Positions 1-8,397 of a DNA stretch of 40,918 bases are shown piece after piece. Source of the stretch: Eubacterium sp. UBA4343. GTDB taxonomy: Bacteria > Bacillota > Clostridia > Lachnospirales > Lachnospiraceae. Position 1 is the first letter of the stretch. Each line of letters begins with the position of its first letter. The stretch lies in the NCBI GenBank assembly GCA_002394235.1, contig DGTF01000018.1:1-40918 (forward strand), written 5' to 3'. The notes beneath the pieces were generated by a model. The model saw only the letters and a program-made list of their open reading frames with translations, made no database searches and was not told where the DNA came from. The translations under genes and the position numbers were made by a program.

Positions 1-255
1 TCTATAACAGATTTAATAACTCACCCCGAGGGGTGGTAAGTGTACCATCGCCAATGTTAATGAGAGGTTTTATACGCCTGCAACACTGTTCCTATACCTC
101 AGAACTGTTTAATCACAGACCTTAGAGCTGCAGACTTGGTACTACATCCGCAGGTAACTATATATTCTCTCCTAACGTAGTGCCCGAAGCACTTAGGCTA
201 CTCACTAAGGGTTGCTAGACAACCCCACAGGCTTGCCTGTGAGTATTAGTGAGTG
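1..255 (+). mobile_element. Right end of a transposon (IS200/IS605- or IS607-like, TnpB type suspected), cut by the window edge
   Basis: This stretch codes for no recognisable protein but is full of nested inverted repeats. It stops exactly where a PIN-domain toxin gene on the minus strand is broken off. The toxin reading frame is good down to about position 255, then hits a stop at 246-248 inside the structured DNA. That gives an independent boundary for an inserted element. Structured non-coding DNA at the end of an element fits the 3' part of a TnpB-type transposon, whose tnpB gene would lie to the left of the window. The transposase or tnpB itself is not visible, so the family is inferred. 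Another structured mobile element is possible. Confidence 0.5.
171..254 (+). ncRNA. Structured RNA 3' end, omega-RNA (reRNA)-like candidate
   Basis: A first hairpin pairs CCTAA (171-175) with TTAGG (193-197) and GTGC (180-183) with GCAC (189-192). Then comes a compact three-way junction. Its closing stem pairs ACTCACTAA (200-208) with TTAGTGAGT (246-254). Inside are hairpins GGGTTG/CAACCC (209-214/220-225) and CACAGGC/GCCTGTG (226-232/235-241). All arms are perfect. A further GC hairpin lies at 22-35 (CACCCC/GGGGTG). In TnpB-type elements the omega-RNA ends at the transposon right end and the flanking DNA serves as guide. Here the flank from about 255 is toxin-gene sequence. Strand and family are inferred. 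Confidence 0.5.
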
Positions 256-347
256 AACGTCAGGTTTACTATGCTTCCGGGGACGGATTTCCATTTTAGT
301 GCTGCGGAAACCAGAACGTTGGTATCAATCACTGCAAAATATTTCAC
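246..347 (-). pseudogene. PIN-domain toxin, truncated by the transposon
   Basis: Read on the minus strand from a GTG at 347 (AGGTG just upstream), the peptide begins VKYFAVIDTNVLVSAAL and continues to about 30 residues before running into the transposon end and a stop at 246-248. The hydrophobic strand followed by D-T-N is the standard start of VapC-like PIN ribonuclease toxins, which use clustered acidic residues to cut RNA. Only the first acidic residue remains, so no active toxin is possible. The start codon lies 7 bases after the antitoxin stop, the usual antitoxin-toxin operon layout. The fragment is assigned by motif and context. Confidence 0.7.
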
Positions 348-354
348 AGACACC

Positions 355-636
355 TCACTTTCTGGCTTCTGCTATTTCGGCATTGATTTCATCAAGCGTC
401 ATATCCGAGATACCATTTTCTTCCGCAATCCGGCTGGCACGCTTCATAGCAGAGACGCCCTTGTTTTCAGATGCCTCATCAATATTCATGCTGAAAGGGA
501 TGCCCCGATCCCTGACTAGTCTGGAGATACACATTCTCAGATAGGATGGCATGTCCAGACCCAGCTGATCTAAAATTTGAGTTGCCTCGGTTCGCTCGGT
601 TTCGTCTATACGGAATTGAACAAGTGTGTTTGCCAT
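355..636 (-). CDS. RelB/DinJ-family antitoxin of a type II toxin-antitoxin module
   Basis: This 93-residue protein has an N-terminal strand with alternating pattern (LVQFRIDE) and two following helices (EATQILDQLGL, PSYLRMCISRLV). That is the ribbon-helix-helix DNA-binding fold of DinJ/RelB antitoxins. The C-terminal half is charged and helical, as expected for the toxin-binding segment. An AAGGAGGTG ribosome binding site sits just before the ATG. The partner toxin downstream on the same strand is a PIN-domain gene destroyed by a transposon, so this antitoxin is now an orphan. It may still act as a small repressor at its own promoter. Confidence 0.8.
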   Translation of the reverse strand: MANTLVQFRIDETERTEATQILDQLGLDMPSYLRMCISRLVRDRGIPFSMNIDEASENKGVSAMKRASRIAEENGISDMTLDEINAEIAEARK

Positions 637-697
637 AAGAACACCTCCTTTTCTGATTTCAGACTAGCACAAAGCAAATACAAATGCAATCATATGA

Positions 698-1278
698 TTA
701 CAAAAATAGAATTCCCCGGTTATCATAAATCGATTTGCCGCTGTCATTTCCGCAGCGGATCGCCCGGTCAAGCCCCATGATCATGGCGACCGCGCCGTCG
801 ATTTTCTCCGTTGATTTCTCCTTATCAGCCTTGATGTTTCCTGCAGGGTCACGGCGGATGAAGATGTTATCCATCATCAAGCGGAGTACCGGACGGCCTG
901 CTTCACCCATTGGTTAAGTCTCAGCTGCCGGAAGGCGTTCTCCTCGCCGGGGGTCTGCTTTGCTGAGTTGCAGGCAGCTTCCACCATGTCGATTCCTACT
1001 GTGATACCAAGGGACGGATTCGCTTTCTTCCAGACGGCGGGGTCTGTCCAGTCATCGGATTCCTCCGCCCCGTAGATCACAGGGTAGAATGTCGGGTCGA
1101 TTTTCCTGCCTTCGATGATGTCGAGCGCCTTCTGGTGGACTTCGTAGCAGATACTGTTCGTATCCGTCCCGGCGGTCGTGATAAGAAAGTAAAGCGTCTG
1201 GGTTCTGGCGTCCCCGGATCCTGCTTGTGACAATGATAGTTTATAGGTAAATCCGAGATGTTGCAAATGTGAGGCCAT
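698..1278 (-). pseudogene. Prophage terminase large subunit, internally deleted and frameshifted
   Basis: Two frames of one former gene are seen on the minus strand. The segment from about 1222 down to 880 reads like the middle of a phage terminase large subunit (ITTAGTDTNSICYEVHQKAL, DDWTDPAVWKKANPSLG, FRQLRLNQWVKQAVR). The segment 910-698 reads like its extreme C-terminus (PVLRLMMDNIF, STEKIDGAVAMIMGLDRAI, then a stop). Intact relatives have roughly 150 residues between these, the nuclease domain with its catalytic acids. Here they are joined directly near 888 in different frames. The N-terminal ATPase domain is missing, and the first 18 or so residues (1278 to about 1222) do not look like terminase. 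The gene cannot package DNA and marks an old prophage. Confidence 0.85.
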
Positions 1279-1296
1279 TACATATTAGCTTACAAA

Positions 1297-1305
1297 TGTT
1301 ATAAT
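1297..1305 (+). promoter_or_regulatory. Extended -10 promoter element
   Basis: TGTTATAAT matches the extended -10 consensus (TG-N-TATAAT) exactly. No good -35 box is present at the usual distance, which extended -10 promoters do not need. It points into the remnant operon at 1322-1816. Confidence 0.5.
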
Positions 1306-1321
1306 TAGGCAAGATAGGAGT

Positions 1322-1724
1322 GGTTTCCGGAATCATTGAATCATTAATGGTTTATACACATCGGAGAAACACGAGAAAGATATGATTGCTGAAAGGGAAG
1401 AGAAGGAAATAGTTGCCGCGGAGATTTCACTTGAGACAAAAGGAGAAAATGTCGGCAGCAGTAATATCGATGCAGAACAGCGACGGGAATTATGATGAGA
1501 CTGAGCGTCGTATACTGAAATATGTAGTTCGTAAGCTGAACATCGATAAAGCTGTGTTCCTGGAATTGGAAAACAGTATCGTTACGCTTCTTGATCTTGA
1601 GAAAGAGCTGCAATGGATTAAGACGACAGATCGTCCTTATCTCACGATAGAAGCTATGGTTAATGAGATCACTGACCGGAAAAAAGTGAACTCTGAGAGC
1701 GTCAAGGATCTGATTGCGTTATAA
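1322..1724 (+). pseudogene. Small helical protein, probably a frameshifted remnant
   Basis: The best-preserved part is 1449-1724 (ATG with AAAGGAG upstream, 91 residues). It is a charged helical protein containing YDETERRILKYVVRKLNID and LEKELQWIKTTDRPYL. Upstream, two other frames are also protein-like: one starts with VVSGIIESLMVYTHRR (from about 1332) and another reads MIAEREEKEIVAAEISLE up to a stop near 1497. The three pieces may once have been one protein of about 130 residues broken by two frameshifts. The C-terminal part loosely resembles TerB-like helical domains, but I do not recognise the family. It lies 11 bases before the next small gene, which has its own AAGGAGG site. Confidence 0.4.
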
Positions 1725-1735
1725 GGAGGTCGGAT

Positions 1736-1816
1736 ATGCCATTACCTTTACTATTTATCGGAGTTGCGGCTGCTATGGGATCAGCAGGTGCTGTTCTGGA
1801 GCAGAAAAGCGAGTAG
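1736..1816 (+). CDS. 26-residue glycine/alanine-rich hydrophobic peptide, probably a truncated gene
   Basis: A perfect AAGGAGG site precedes the ATG. The peptide starts MPLPLLFIGVAAAMGSAGAV and ends with EQKSE and a stop. The small-residue spacing resembles a glycine-zipper membrane helix at the start of longer membrane proteins. The abrupt end suggests that the rest of the gene has been lost, since the following 150 bases hold no continuation. It could instead be a genuine small membrane peptide. No function can be assigned. Confidence 0.35.
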   Translation: MPLPLLFIGVAAAMGSAGAVLEQKSE

Positions 1817-1920
1817 TGACGTCAGCTTTTCCTGTTTAGAGGTTATTTCTATTTTTCAAGAAAAAAGAAGCATGATGGATTCAGATACAGCCGGGGACAG
1901 GGCAGGGTTTCCCGGTTTTA

Positions 1921-1946
1921 TTGATATGACCACGTCATTTTATAAT
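1921..1946 (+). promoter_or_regulatory. Candidate promoter of the hsd operon
   Basis: A consensus TATAAT at 1941-1946 lies 26 bases before the hsdM start. TTGATA at 1921-1926 is only 14 bases upstream of it, shorter than usual for a -35 box, so the -35 assignment is weak. GTCA/TGAC half sites flank the -10 and could be an operator. Confidence 0.35.
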
Positions 1947-1972
1947 TGACACACAAAAGGGGACAATACGAG

Positions 1973-4564
1973 ATGAACAAGCAGCAGCTGGCAGCAAAGA
2001 TCTGGGAATCCGCGAACCGTATGCGGTCAAAGATTGAGGCCAATGAGTACAAGGATTACATTCTTGGATTTATTTTCTATAAATACCTCTCTGATAAAGA
2101 GGAGCACTGGCTCCTGCAGAGAGGATATGACGCAGAAAGTATTCGTGAATATGTCAATGAAGAGGCAGACGATGCTTATTCCAGCCGTACAAGTGCACAG
2201 CAGAGCCTTGGCTATTTTATTGCCTGGAAAGATCTGTTCTCGACCTGGATCCAAATGGGATCAGATTTTTCCGTTGATAACGTCCGCACAGGGCTGTCTT
2301 CGTTCAACCGTCTGATTTCAGAATCGCATAAGAAGGTTTTTGAGGGCATCTTCAATACTCTGGAGACCGGACTGTCCAAGCTCGGTGAGAATACAAAATC
2401 CCAGACCAAGGCGGTCAGTGATCTGATCCAGCTGATCAATGAAATCCCCATGAATGGAAGACAGGATTATGATGTGCTTGGCTTCATTTACGAATATCTG
2501 ATCTCTAACTTCGCAGCCAACGCAGGGAAGAAGGCCGGAGAATTCTACACACCCCATGAGGTGTCCCTGCTCATGTCTGAGATCATAGCAAACCACCTGA
2601 AGGGTCGCGATGAAATTAAAATTTATGATCCCACCTCTGGTTCCGGAAGTCTGTTAATAAACATCGGCAGGACCGCGTCTAAATATATGGAAGACCCGAA
2701 CAGGATCCGTTATTACGCGCAGGAGTTGAAAGCCAATACATACAATCTGACACGTATGAACCTTGTCATGCGAGGCATCCTTCCGGACAATATCGTGACC
2801 AGAAATGGCGACACCCTTGAAGAAGACTGGCCATATTTCGATGAATCGGATCCACAGGGGACTTATGAGCCGCTATATGTGGATGCGGTCGTAAGCAATC
2901 CGCCCTATTCTCAACGGTGGGATCCTTCCGGAAAGGAAAATGATGCCAGATACGCCCGTTACGGTCTGGCTCCCAAATCCAAGGCGGACTACGCTTTTCT
3001 TCTGCATGATCTCTATCACCTCAAGCCGGACGGCATCATGACCATTGTCCTTCCCCATGGTGTTCTTTTTCGCGGCGGTGAGGAAGGTACCATCCGCAGA
3101 AACCTGATCGAGCAGAACAATATCGATGCCATCATCGGTCTTCCTGCCAATATTTTCTTCGGCACCGGCATTCCGACGATCATCATGGTACTGCGTCAGA
3201 AGCGGGAAAGCACAGACGTTCTGATCATTGACGCCTCCAAAGGATTTGCCAAAGAGGGAAAAAATAACAAGCTGCGTGCATCTGATATCCGAAGGATTGC
3301 CGATACGGTGCGGGCACGCAGGACAACGCCGAAATATTCCCGTGTGGTGAGCCGCGAAGAAATCCGGGAAAATGATTACAATCTGAATATTCCGCGCTAT
3401 GTGGATTCCTCTGAGGAAGCAGAGAGCTACGACATCTATGCTGCCATGTTCGGAGGTATTCCGGAGCAGGAGCTACACTGTTTTGACAGTTTCTGGAAAG
3501 TATTCCCGACGCTGAAGAACGAGCTGTTTGCAGGGGAGAACGGGTATCTTCATCTGTGCACAGAAAATATAAAAGAAACGATCCGGAAGAATGCAGATGT
3601 CTGCCGGTTCCGTGACACATTCAGGGAGGCTTTTGAGGATCTTGGTGAAAAAATGGATACTGCCCTCATAGACCAGGCCGAAAGACTCTCTGTGCCAAAA
3701 ATAGAGGAAGATCTGGCAGGGGAAATCTTCCGTCGCTTCCACGACATTCCGCTTCTGGATCCATACCAGGCTTACGAGATTTTTGAGGACCAGTTCTCTG
3801 TCATCGGCGGCGATCTGGAACTGATCCAGACAGAAGGATGGAAAGCAGTGAGCCAGGTGGATCCTAACATGGTAGTGAAGAAAAAGAATGGAAAAGATGT
3901 GGAGGTCCAGGAGGGATGGAAGGGACATATTCTGCCTTTTGATCTCGTTCAGAAAAACTGCCTGGCTGCTGAAAGGAAGGATTTATCGGATGAGGAGGAA
4001 CAGCTTGCGGGGATCCCAGCATCCTACGAGGAACTGCTGGATGCGTTAAGTGAAGAGGAAAAAGAATCAATCTCGGACGCACTCAACGATAGCAATGATG
4101 CATTTGTGTTTAAAAATATTAAGACTGTTCTGAAAACACTAAAGGCAGACAGCGACGCCAGCCCTCAGCTGATTTCAACCTTGCAGAAGGCAGAGCAGCT
4201 GAATAATGAAGAGAAATCTCTGAAGAGTGAAATCAGGAAAAAGGAAGAAAGACTGCATCTGGACACAAAGAAGACAATCGAAAATCTGACAGATGGGCAG
4301 GCCCGTATACTGCTTCACCAGAAATGGGCAAAGCCCGTGCTTGATGGAATCGCGTCTCTTTCCGAGACCATGTTGGAAAAGTTCTCCAAGGATGTAGAAG
4401 CGGCTGCAAATAAATATTCGGTAACTATGAATGACCTTGAAGCAGAGATTCATCAGACAGAAAAAGAGTTGTGTGATATGCTGGGAGATCTCACCGGATC
4501 AGAGTCGGATATGCAGGGTATCCGGGAACTACGTATTCTGTTAGGAGGTTCCGAAGATGAATAA
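1973..4564 (+). CDS. hsdM: Type I restriction-modification system, DNA methyltransferase subunit HsdM (long form)
   Basis: HsdM transfers a methyl group from SAM to adenine N6 in the HsdM2S complex and is needed for restriction with HsdR. The N-terminal helical domain (MNKQQLAAKIWESANRMRSK) is typical. The SAM-binding motif I is DPTSGSGSLL near residue 219 and the catalytic motif IV is NPPYSQRW near residue 309. GEFYTPHEV before motif I is also classic. At 863 residues it is much longer than the usual 500 or so. Residues from about 480 form an extra, partly coiled-coil C-terminal region, as in some Firmicute HsdM. The ATG at 1973 was preferred to an upstream TTG because homology starts there. 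The gene overlaps hsdS by 8 bases. Confidence 0.95.
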   Translation: MNKQQLAAKIWESANRMRSKIEANEYKDYILGFIFYKYLSDKEEHWLLQRGYDAESIREYVNEEADDAYSSRTSAQQSLGYFIAWKDLFSTWIQMGSDFSVDNVRTGLSSFNRLISESHKKVFEGIFNTLETGLSKLGENTKSQTKAVSDLIQLINEIPMNGRQDYDVLGFIYEYLISNFAANAGKKAGEFYTPHEVSLLMSEIIANHLKGRDEIKIYDPTSGSGSLLINIGRTASKYMEDPNRIRYYAQELKANTYNLTRMNLVMRGILPDNIVTRNGDTLEEDWPYFDESDPQGTYEPLYVDAVVSNPPYSQRWDPSGKENDARYARYGLAPKSKADYAFLLHDLYHLKPDGIMTIVLPHGVLFRGGEEGTIRRNLIEQNNIDAIIGLPANIFFGTGIPTIIMVLRQKRESTDVLIIDASKGFAKEGKNNKLRASDIRRIADTVRARRTTPKYSRVVSREEIRENDYNLNIPRYVDSSEEAESYDIYAAMFGGIPEQELHCFDSFWKVFPTLKNELFAGENGYLHLCTENIKETIRKNADVCRFRDTFREAFEDLGEKMDTALIDQAERLSVPKIEEDLAGEIFRRFHDIPLLDPYQAYEIFEDQFSVIGGDLELIQTEGWKAVSQVDPNMVVKKKNGKDVEVQEGWKGHILPFDLVQKNCLAAERKDLSDEEEQLAGIPASYEELLDALSEEEKESISDALNDSNDAFVFKNIKTVLKTLKADSDASPQLISTLQKAEQLNNEEKSLKSEIRKKEERLHLDTKKTIENLTDGQARILLHQKWAKPVLDGIASLSETMLEKFSKDVEAAANKYSVTMNDLEAEIHQTEKELCDMLGDLTGSESDMQGIRELRILLGGSEDE

Positions 4565-5165
4565 GCGGAAAACACCGGCGATCCGGTTCAAGGGATATCA
4601 AAATGATTGGGAACAGCGTGAGCTTGGGAATGATATTGAATCGATTCAAACCGGCACTAATTTGCTTAGCTCAGAATCAAAAACTGGAACGCCGCTTTTA
4701 AAAATGGGGAATATACAAAGAGGCTATTTTGATCTTAACAAATTAGAGTATTTAGATGAATCAGATACGATTGAGCCAGAAAACATTGCGAATTATGGCG
4801 ATTTCTTTTTTAACACCAGAAACACAATGGAGCTTGTGGGAAAAGGTGCAACATGGGTTGGAAATAGCGGAATTTACGCATTTAACAGTAACATAGCGCG
4901 TTTCAAGTTTAGGGATATAGATACTATATTTTTTAATTATCTATACAATACTAAGGGCGTGACAAAACAAATTCATGCCCGTGCAACTGGAACTACAAGT
5001 GTGGCTGCTATATATCCAAGAGCGTTAGAAACGGTGGAGTATTTTGTGCCATCTTTAGAAGAACAGAGTAAAATAGGTGAGTTGTTTATCAAACTCGACA
5101 ACCTTATCACCCTTCATCATCGAAAGCAAAAACGCATGAAAATTTGTTATTTCAGGAGCATATAA
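4557..5165 (+). CDS. hsdS: Half-length type I specificity subunit HsdS (one target recognition domain)
   Basis: HsdS chooses the DNA sequence bound by the HsdM/HsdR complex. Normal HsdS has about 400 residues with two target recognition domains, each followed by a long helix. This one has 202 residues. It has an N-terminal conserved stretch (RFKGYQNDWEQRELG), one recognition domain (about 20-150), and one conserved region LEEQSKIGELFIKLDNLI near 170-188. It then stops shortly after the first helix (HHRKQKRMK). It may be truncated by recombination, or it may work as a dimer of half subunits reading a symmetric site. A TTAGGAGG site lies inside the end of hsdM, and hsdR starts right after its stop. 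Confidence 0.85.
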   Translation: MNKRKTPAIRFKGYQNDWEQRELGNDIESIQTGTNLLSSESKTGTPLLKMGNIQRGYFDLNKLEYLDESDTIEPENIANYGDFFFNTRNTMELVGKGATWVGNSGIYAFNSNIARFKFRDIDTIFFNYLYNTKGVTKQIHARATGTTSVAAIYPRALETVEYFVPSLEEQSKIGELFIKLDNLITLHHRKQKRMKICYFRSI

Positions 5166-8100
5166 ATGGATCATTTTGAAAAAGAAGTTGATTTTGAGAA
5201 AGCGCTTATCGCTGCACTTCAGGGATATGGATGGGAGAAGAAGGTAATTGACCATCCGACAGAGAAAGACCTGATCCAGAACTGGGCAGATATTCTGTTT
5301 GAGAACAATCGTGGCAAGGACAGGCTGAATGACTGCCCATTGATTCCGGAGGAAATGGATGAGCTGCTGGAGCAGATCAGAGAAGCGCGGACCCCACTTG
5401 CTCTGAATGGATTTATTAACGGAAAAACAGTTTCCATTACGCGCAAAAATCCAAAAGATAAGGATCACTATGGGAAGGAGGTCAGCCTGAAGATCTATGA
5501 CCGCATGGAGATCGCTGCCGGACAAAGCCGGTACCAGATCGTAGAGCAGCCGCTTTTTCCGAGACATGAAAAGGTGCTGCAGGACCGCCGCGGAGACCTT
5601 ATGCTTCTCATCAATGGAATGCCGGTGTTTCATATAGAGCTGAAACGTTCCGGAGTACCGGTTCAGGAGGCGGTGAATCAGATCCAGAAGTATGCGCATG
5701 AAGGCGTGTTTACCGGTCTGTTTTCTCTGGTGCAGGTATTTGTAGCCATGAACCCGGAGGAGACACTGTATTTTGCCAATCCCGGACCGGATGGCAGGTT
5801 CAATGCTGACTTTTTCTTTCATTGGGAGGATGTGAATAACGAGCCGGTTAACAACTGGAAGCTGGTTGCGGAGAAGCTGCTTTCTATTCCGATGGCGCAT
5901 CAGCTGATCGGATTCTACACGGTTGCGGATGATTCCGATGGTGTGCTGAAGGTAATGCGCAGCTACCAGTATTATGCGGCGAACAAGATCTCTGACCGTG
6001 TGTCAAAAAATGATTGGATGGAGGGAAATCAGCTGGGCGGATATGTGTGGCACACAACTGGTTCCGGAAAGACAATGACTTCCTTTAAGTCCGCGCAGCT
6101 GATTGCCAATTCTAAGGATGCCGATAAGGTGGTCTTCCTGATGGACCGAATCGAGCTTGGAGTTCAGTCGTTGAAGGAGTACCGGGCGTTTGCGGATGAT
6201 ACGGATGATGTGCAGGCAACGGAAGACACGATTACCCTTATCTCCAAACTGAAGAGTAATGATCCAAGAAACACACTGATCGTTTCTTCTATTCAAAAGA
6301 TGAGCAACATCCGCGAAGATGCAACTGCAAAAATGCGCGCCAGAGATCTGGAAGAGATGCAGAGCAAGAAAATCGTCTTCATTATTGATGAATGTCACCG
6401 CTCTACATTTGGCGAAATGCTATCAACGATCAAGGCAACTTTTCCGAAGGCACTGTTTTTCGGTTTTACTGGTACACCTGTGTTTACGGAAAATGAAAAG
6501 GCAATGAACACGACGGCGGATATTTTCGGAGATGAACTGCATCGTTATAGTATTGCAGATGGAATTCGAGATAAAAACGTTCTGGGTTTTGATCCGACAA
6601 TGGTGCTGGTGTACCGTGATAAGGATTTGCGCAAGAGGGTTGCAAAACAGGAATCCGGCGCTCTTTCAGAAGAAGAAGCTGTGACAGATCCGGTGATGAG
6701 TCAGAAGTACTATCACTTTATGTCCGCATCGGAAGTTCCGATGGCAGGGCGTAAAGGAGAAGATGGCAGATACGAGAAGGGCATCGAAGATTATGTTGAA
6801 AGGGAAGCCTGGCAGACACCAGTGTATCAGAATGCCGTGGTGAATGACATCATGGAGAACTGGCGGACGCTCAGCAGAAATGGTAAATTCCATGCTATTT
6901 TTGCCACATCCAGTATCCCGGAGGCGGTCGAATATTACCGGATCTTCCGCGAAAAATACCCGGAACTGAAGGTGACGGGACTCTTTGACCCGACAATCGA
7001 CAATCAGAGTGGAAAGAAAGTGTTTACTAAGGAAGACGGGCTGAAGGAGATGCTGACAGATTACAACAACACCTTTGGTCAGAACTTTGATATTGGCGGT
7101 TATGCTGCATTCAAGAAGGATGTTTCTGCAAGGCTGGCGCATAAGAAACCCTACGCACGGGTAAAGCCGGAAGAGCAGCTTAACCTTCTAATCGTCGTCA
7201 ATCAGATGCTTACCGGATTTGATTCCAAGTGGATCAACACGCTGTATCTGGATAAGGTGCTTGTCTATCAGAACTTGATTCAGGCTTTTTCCAGGACGAA
7301 CCGTTTATTCAACATTAATGAAAAACCGTTCGGAATCATTCGATATTACCGGATGCCGCATACCATGAAGCGGAACATCGCGGATGCCGTCCGGCTCTAT
7401 TCGGGCGACCGCCCGCAGGGCCTCTTTGCAGATCATCTGCCGGACAATATCACCCATATGAATGTAACCTTTCGGGACATGAGAGAGATATTCCGAAGTG
7501 CAGGCATTCCGGATATGGACCGTCTGCCAGGGGATGTTCCATCAAAGGCAAAGTTCGCGAAGCTGTACCGGGAATTCTCCACTTATCTGCAGGCTGCCAG
7601 AATCCAGGGAATGCGCTGGGACAGACGGGAGTATTCCTCCCGGATTGATCCGGAAGATGAGAGCAGGGAGGAGACGATTACGTTGATTCCAACGGTGAAG
7701 CAATACAACATTCTTCAGCAGAGGTACAGAGAACTGCAGCGTGGCAGAGACGTGGATGATCAGGGGGAGGAAATCACCTTCCCGATAGATCCCTATTTGA
7801 CAGAAGAGAATACCGGTGTTATCGACAACGACTATATGAATGCCAGATTCGAAAAATGGAAGAAACCTCTCAGTGACCCAAGTGTCCCGCAGGAAGAAAA
7901 AGAGAAGATGCTGGCAGATCTGCACAAGTCCTATGCCTTCCTCTCTCAGGAAGACCAGAAATACGCCAACATTTTCCTGCATGATGTGCAGACCGGAGAT
8001 GTTCATCTCGTTCCGGACAGAAGCTTCCGGGATTATATCGTCATGTATGAGAAAAATGCGAAATCAGAACAGGTAAAGCGCGTGGTGAAGTACCTTGGCG

Positions 8101-8348
8101 TCTCAGAGACACAGCTTACAGATATGATGAAAGCCCATCTGACGAAAAATAAGCTGAACGAGTACGGCCGTTTCGATGCGCTAAAGGCGACCGTTGTGCG
8201 TGACAAAGCACAGACGTATTTCTCACAGGTGGATGGAAAGAAACTTCCGCCGTTTTTGGTGAGCAACCGGGTGGATAAGCTCCTTACAGATTTTATTCTG
8301 GCAGATGGGTTCGACATCCCAGATCCGGAACAGAAAGATGGAAAATAA
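5166..8348 (+). CDS. hsdR: Type I restriction endonuclease, motor subunit HsdR
   Basis: HsdR pulls DNA through the complex using ATP and cuts it when HsdM2S meets unmethylated sites. The N-terminal nuclease domain has the PD-(D/E)xK pattern with D144 and E158-L-K160. The superfamily 2 helicase motor has a Walker A motif HTTGSGKT near 296-303, the DECH box (IIDECHRS) near 405-412 and motif III FGFTGTP just after. The 1060-residue length is normal and no frame break is seen, so the gene looks functional. The ATG follows the hsdS stop immediately, with AGGAG in the end of hsdS, which implies coupled translation. Confidence 0.95.
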   Translation: MDHFEKEVDFEKALIAALQGYGWEKKVIDHPTEKDLIQNWADILFENNRGKDRLNDCPLIPEEMDELLEQIREARTPLALNGFINGKTVSITRKNPKDKDHYGKEVSLKIYDRMEIAAGQSRYQIVEQPLFPRHEKVLQDRRGDLMLLINGMPVFHIELKRSGVPVQEAVNQIQKYAHEGVFTGLFSLVQVFVAMNPEETLYFANPGPDGRFNADFFFHWEDVNNEPVNNWKLVAEKLLSIPMAHQLIGFYTVADDSDGVLKVMRSYQYYAANKISDRVSKNDWMEGNQLGGYVWHTTGSGKTMTSFKSAQLIANSKDADKVVFLMDRIELGVQSLKEYRAFADDTDDVQATEDTITLISKLKSNDPRNTLIVSSIQKMSNIREDATAKMRARDLEEMQSKKIVFIIDECHRSTFGEMLSTIKATFPKALFFGFTGTPVFTENEKAMNTTADIFGDELHRYSIADGIRDKNVLGFDPTMVLVYRDKDLRKRVAKQESGALSEEEAVTDPVMSQKYYHFMSASEVPMAGRKGEDGRYEKGIEDYVEREAWQTPVYQNAVVNDIMENWRTLSRNGKFHAIFATSSIPEAVEYYRIFREKYPELKVTGLFDPTIDNQSGKKVFTKEDGLKEMLTDYNNTFGQNFDIGGYAAFKKDVSARLAHKKPYARVKPEEQLNLLIVVNQMLTGFDSKWINTLYLDKVLVYQNLIQAFSRTNRLFNINEKPFGIIRYYRMPHTMKRNIADAVRLYSGDRPQGLFADHLPDNITHMNVTFRDMREIFRSAGIPDMDRLPGDVPSKAKFAKLYREFSTYLQAARIQGMRWDRREYSSRIDPEDESREETITLIPTVKQYNILQQRYRELQRGRDVDDQGEEITFPIDPYLTEENTGVIDNDYMNARFEKWKKPLSDPSVPQEEKEKMLADLHKSYAFLSQEDQKYANIFLHDVQTGDVHLVPDRSFRDYIVMYEKNAKSEQVKRVVKYLGVSETQLTDMMKAHLTKNKLNEYGRFDALKATVVRDKAQTYFSQVDGKKLPPFLVSNRVDKLLTDFILADGFDIPDPEQKDGK

Positions 8349-8397
8349 ACAGAAGGCGGTCGGTCCTTCATCGGCATAGCAATGAAAGGAGAAAAAT

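Noticed and set aside
1764..1949. Open frame between the small peptide and hsdM
   Set aside because: No ribosome binding site and no similarity; it covers the likely hsd promoter.
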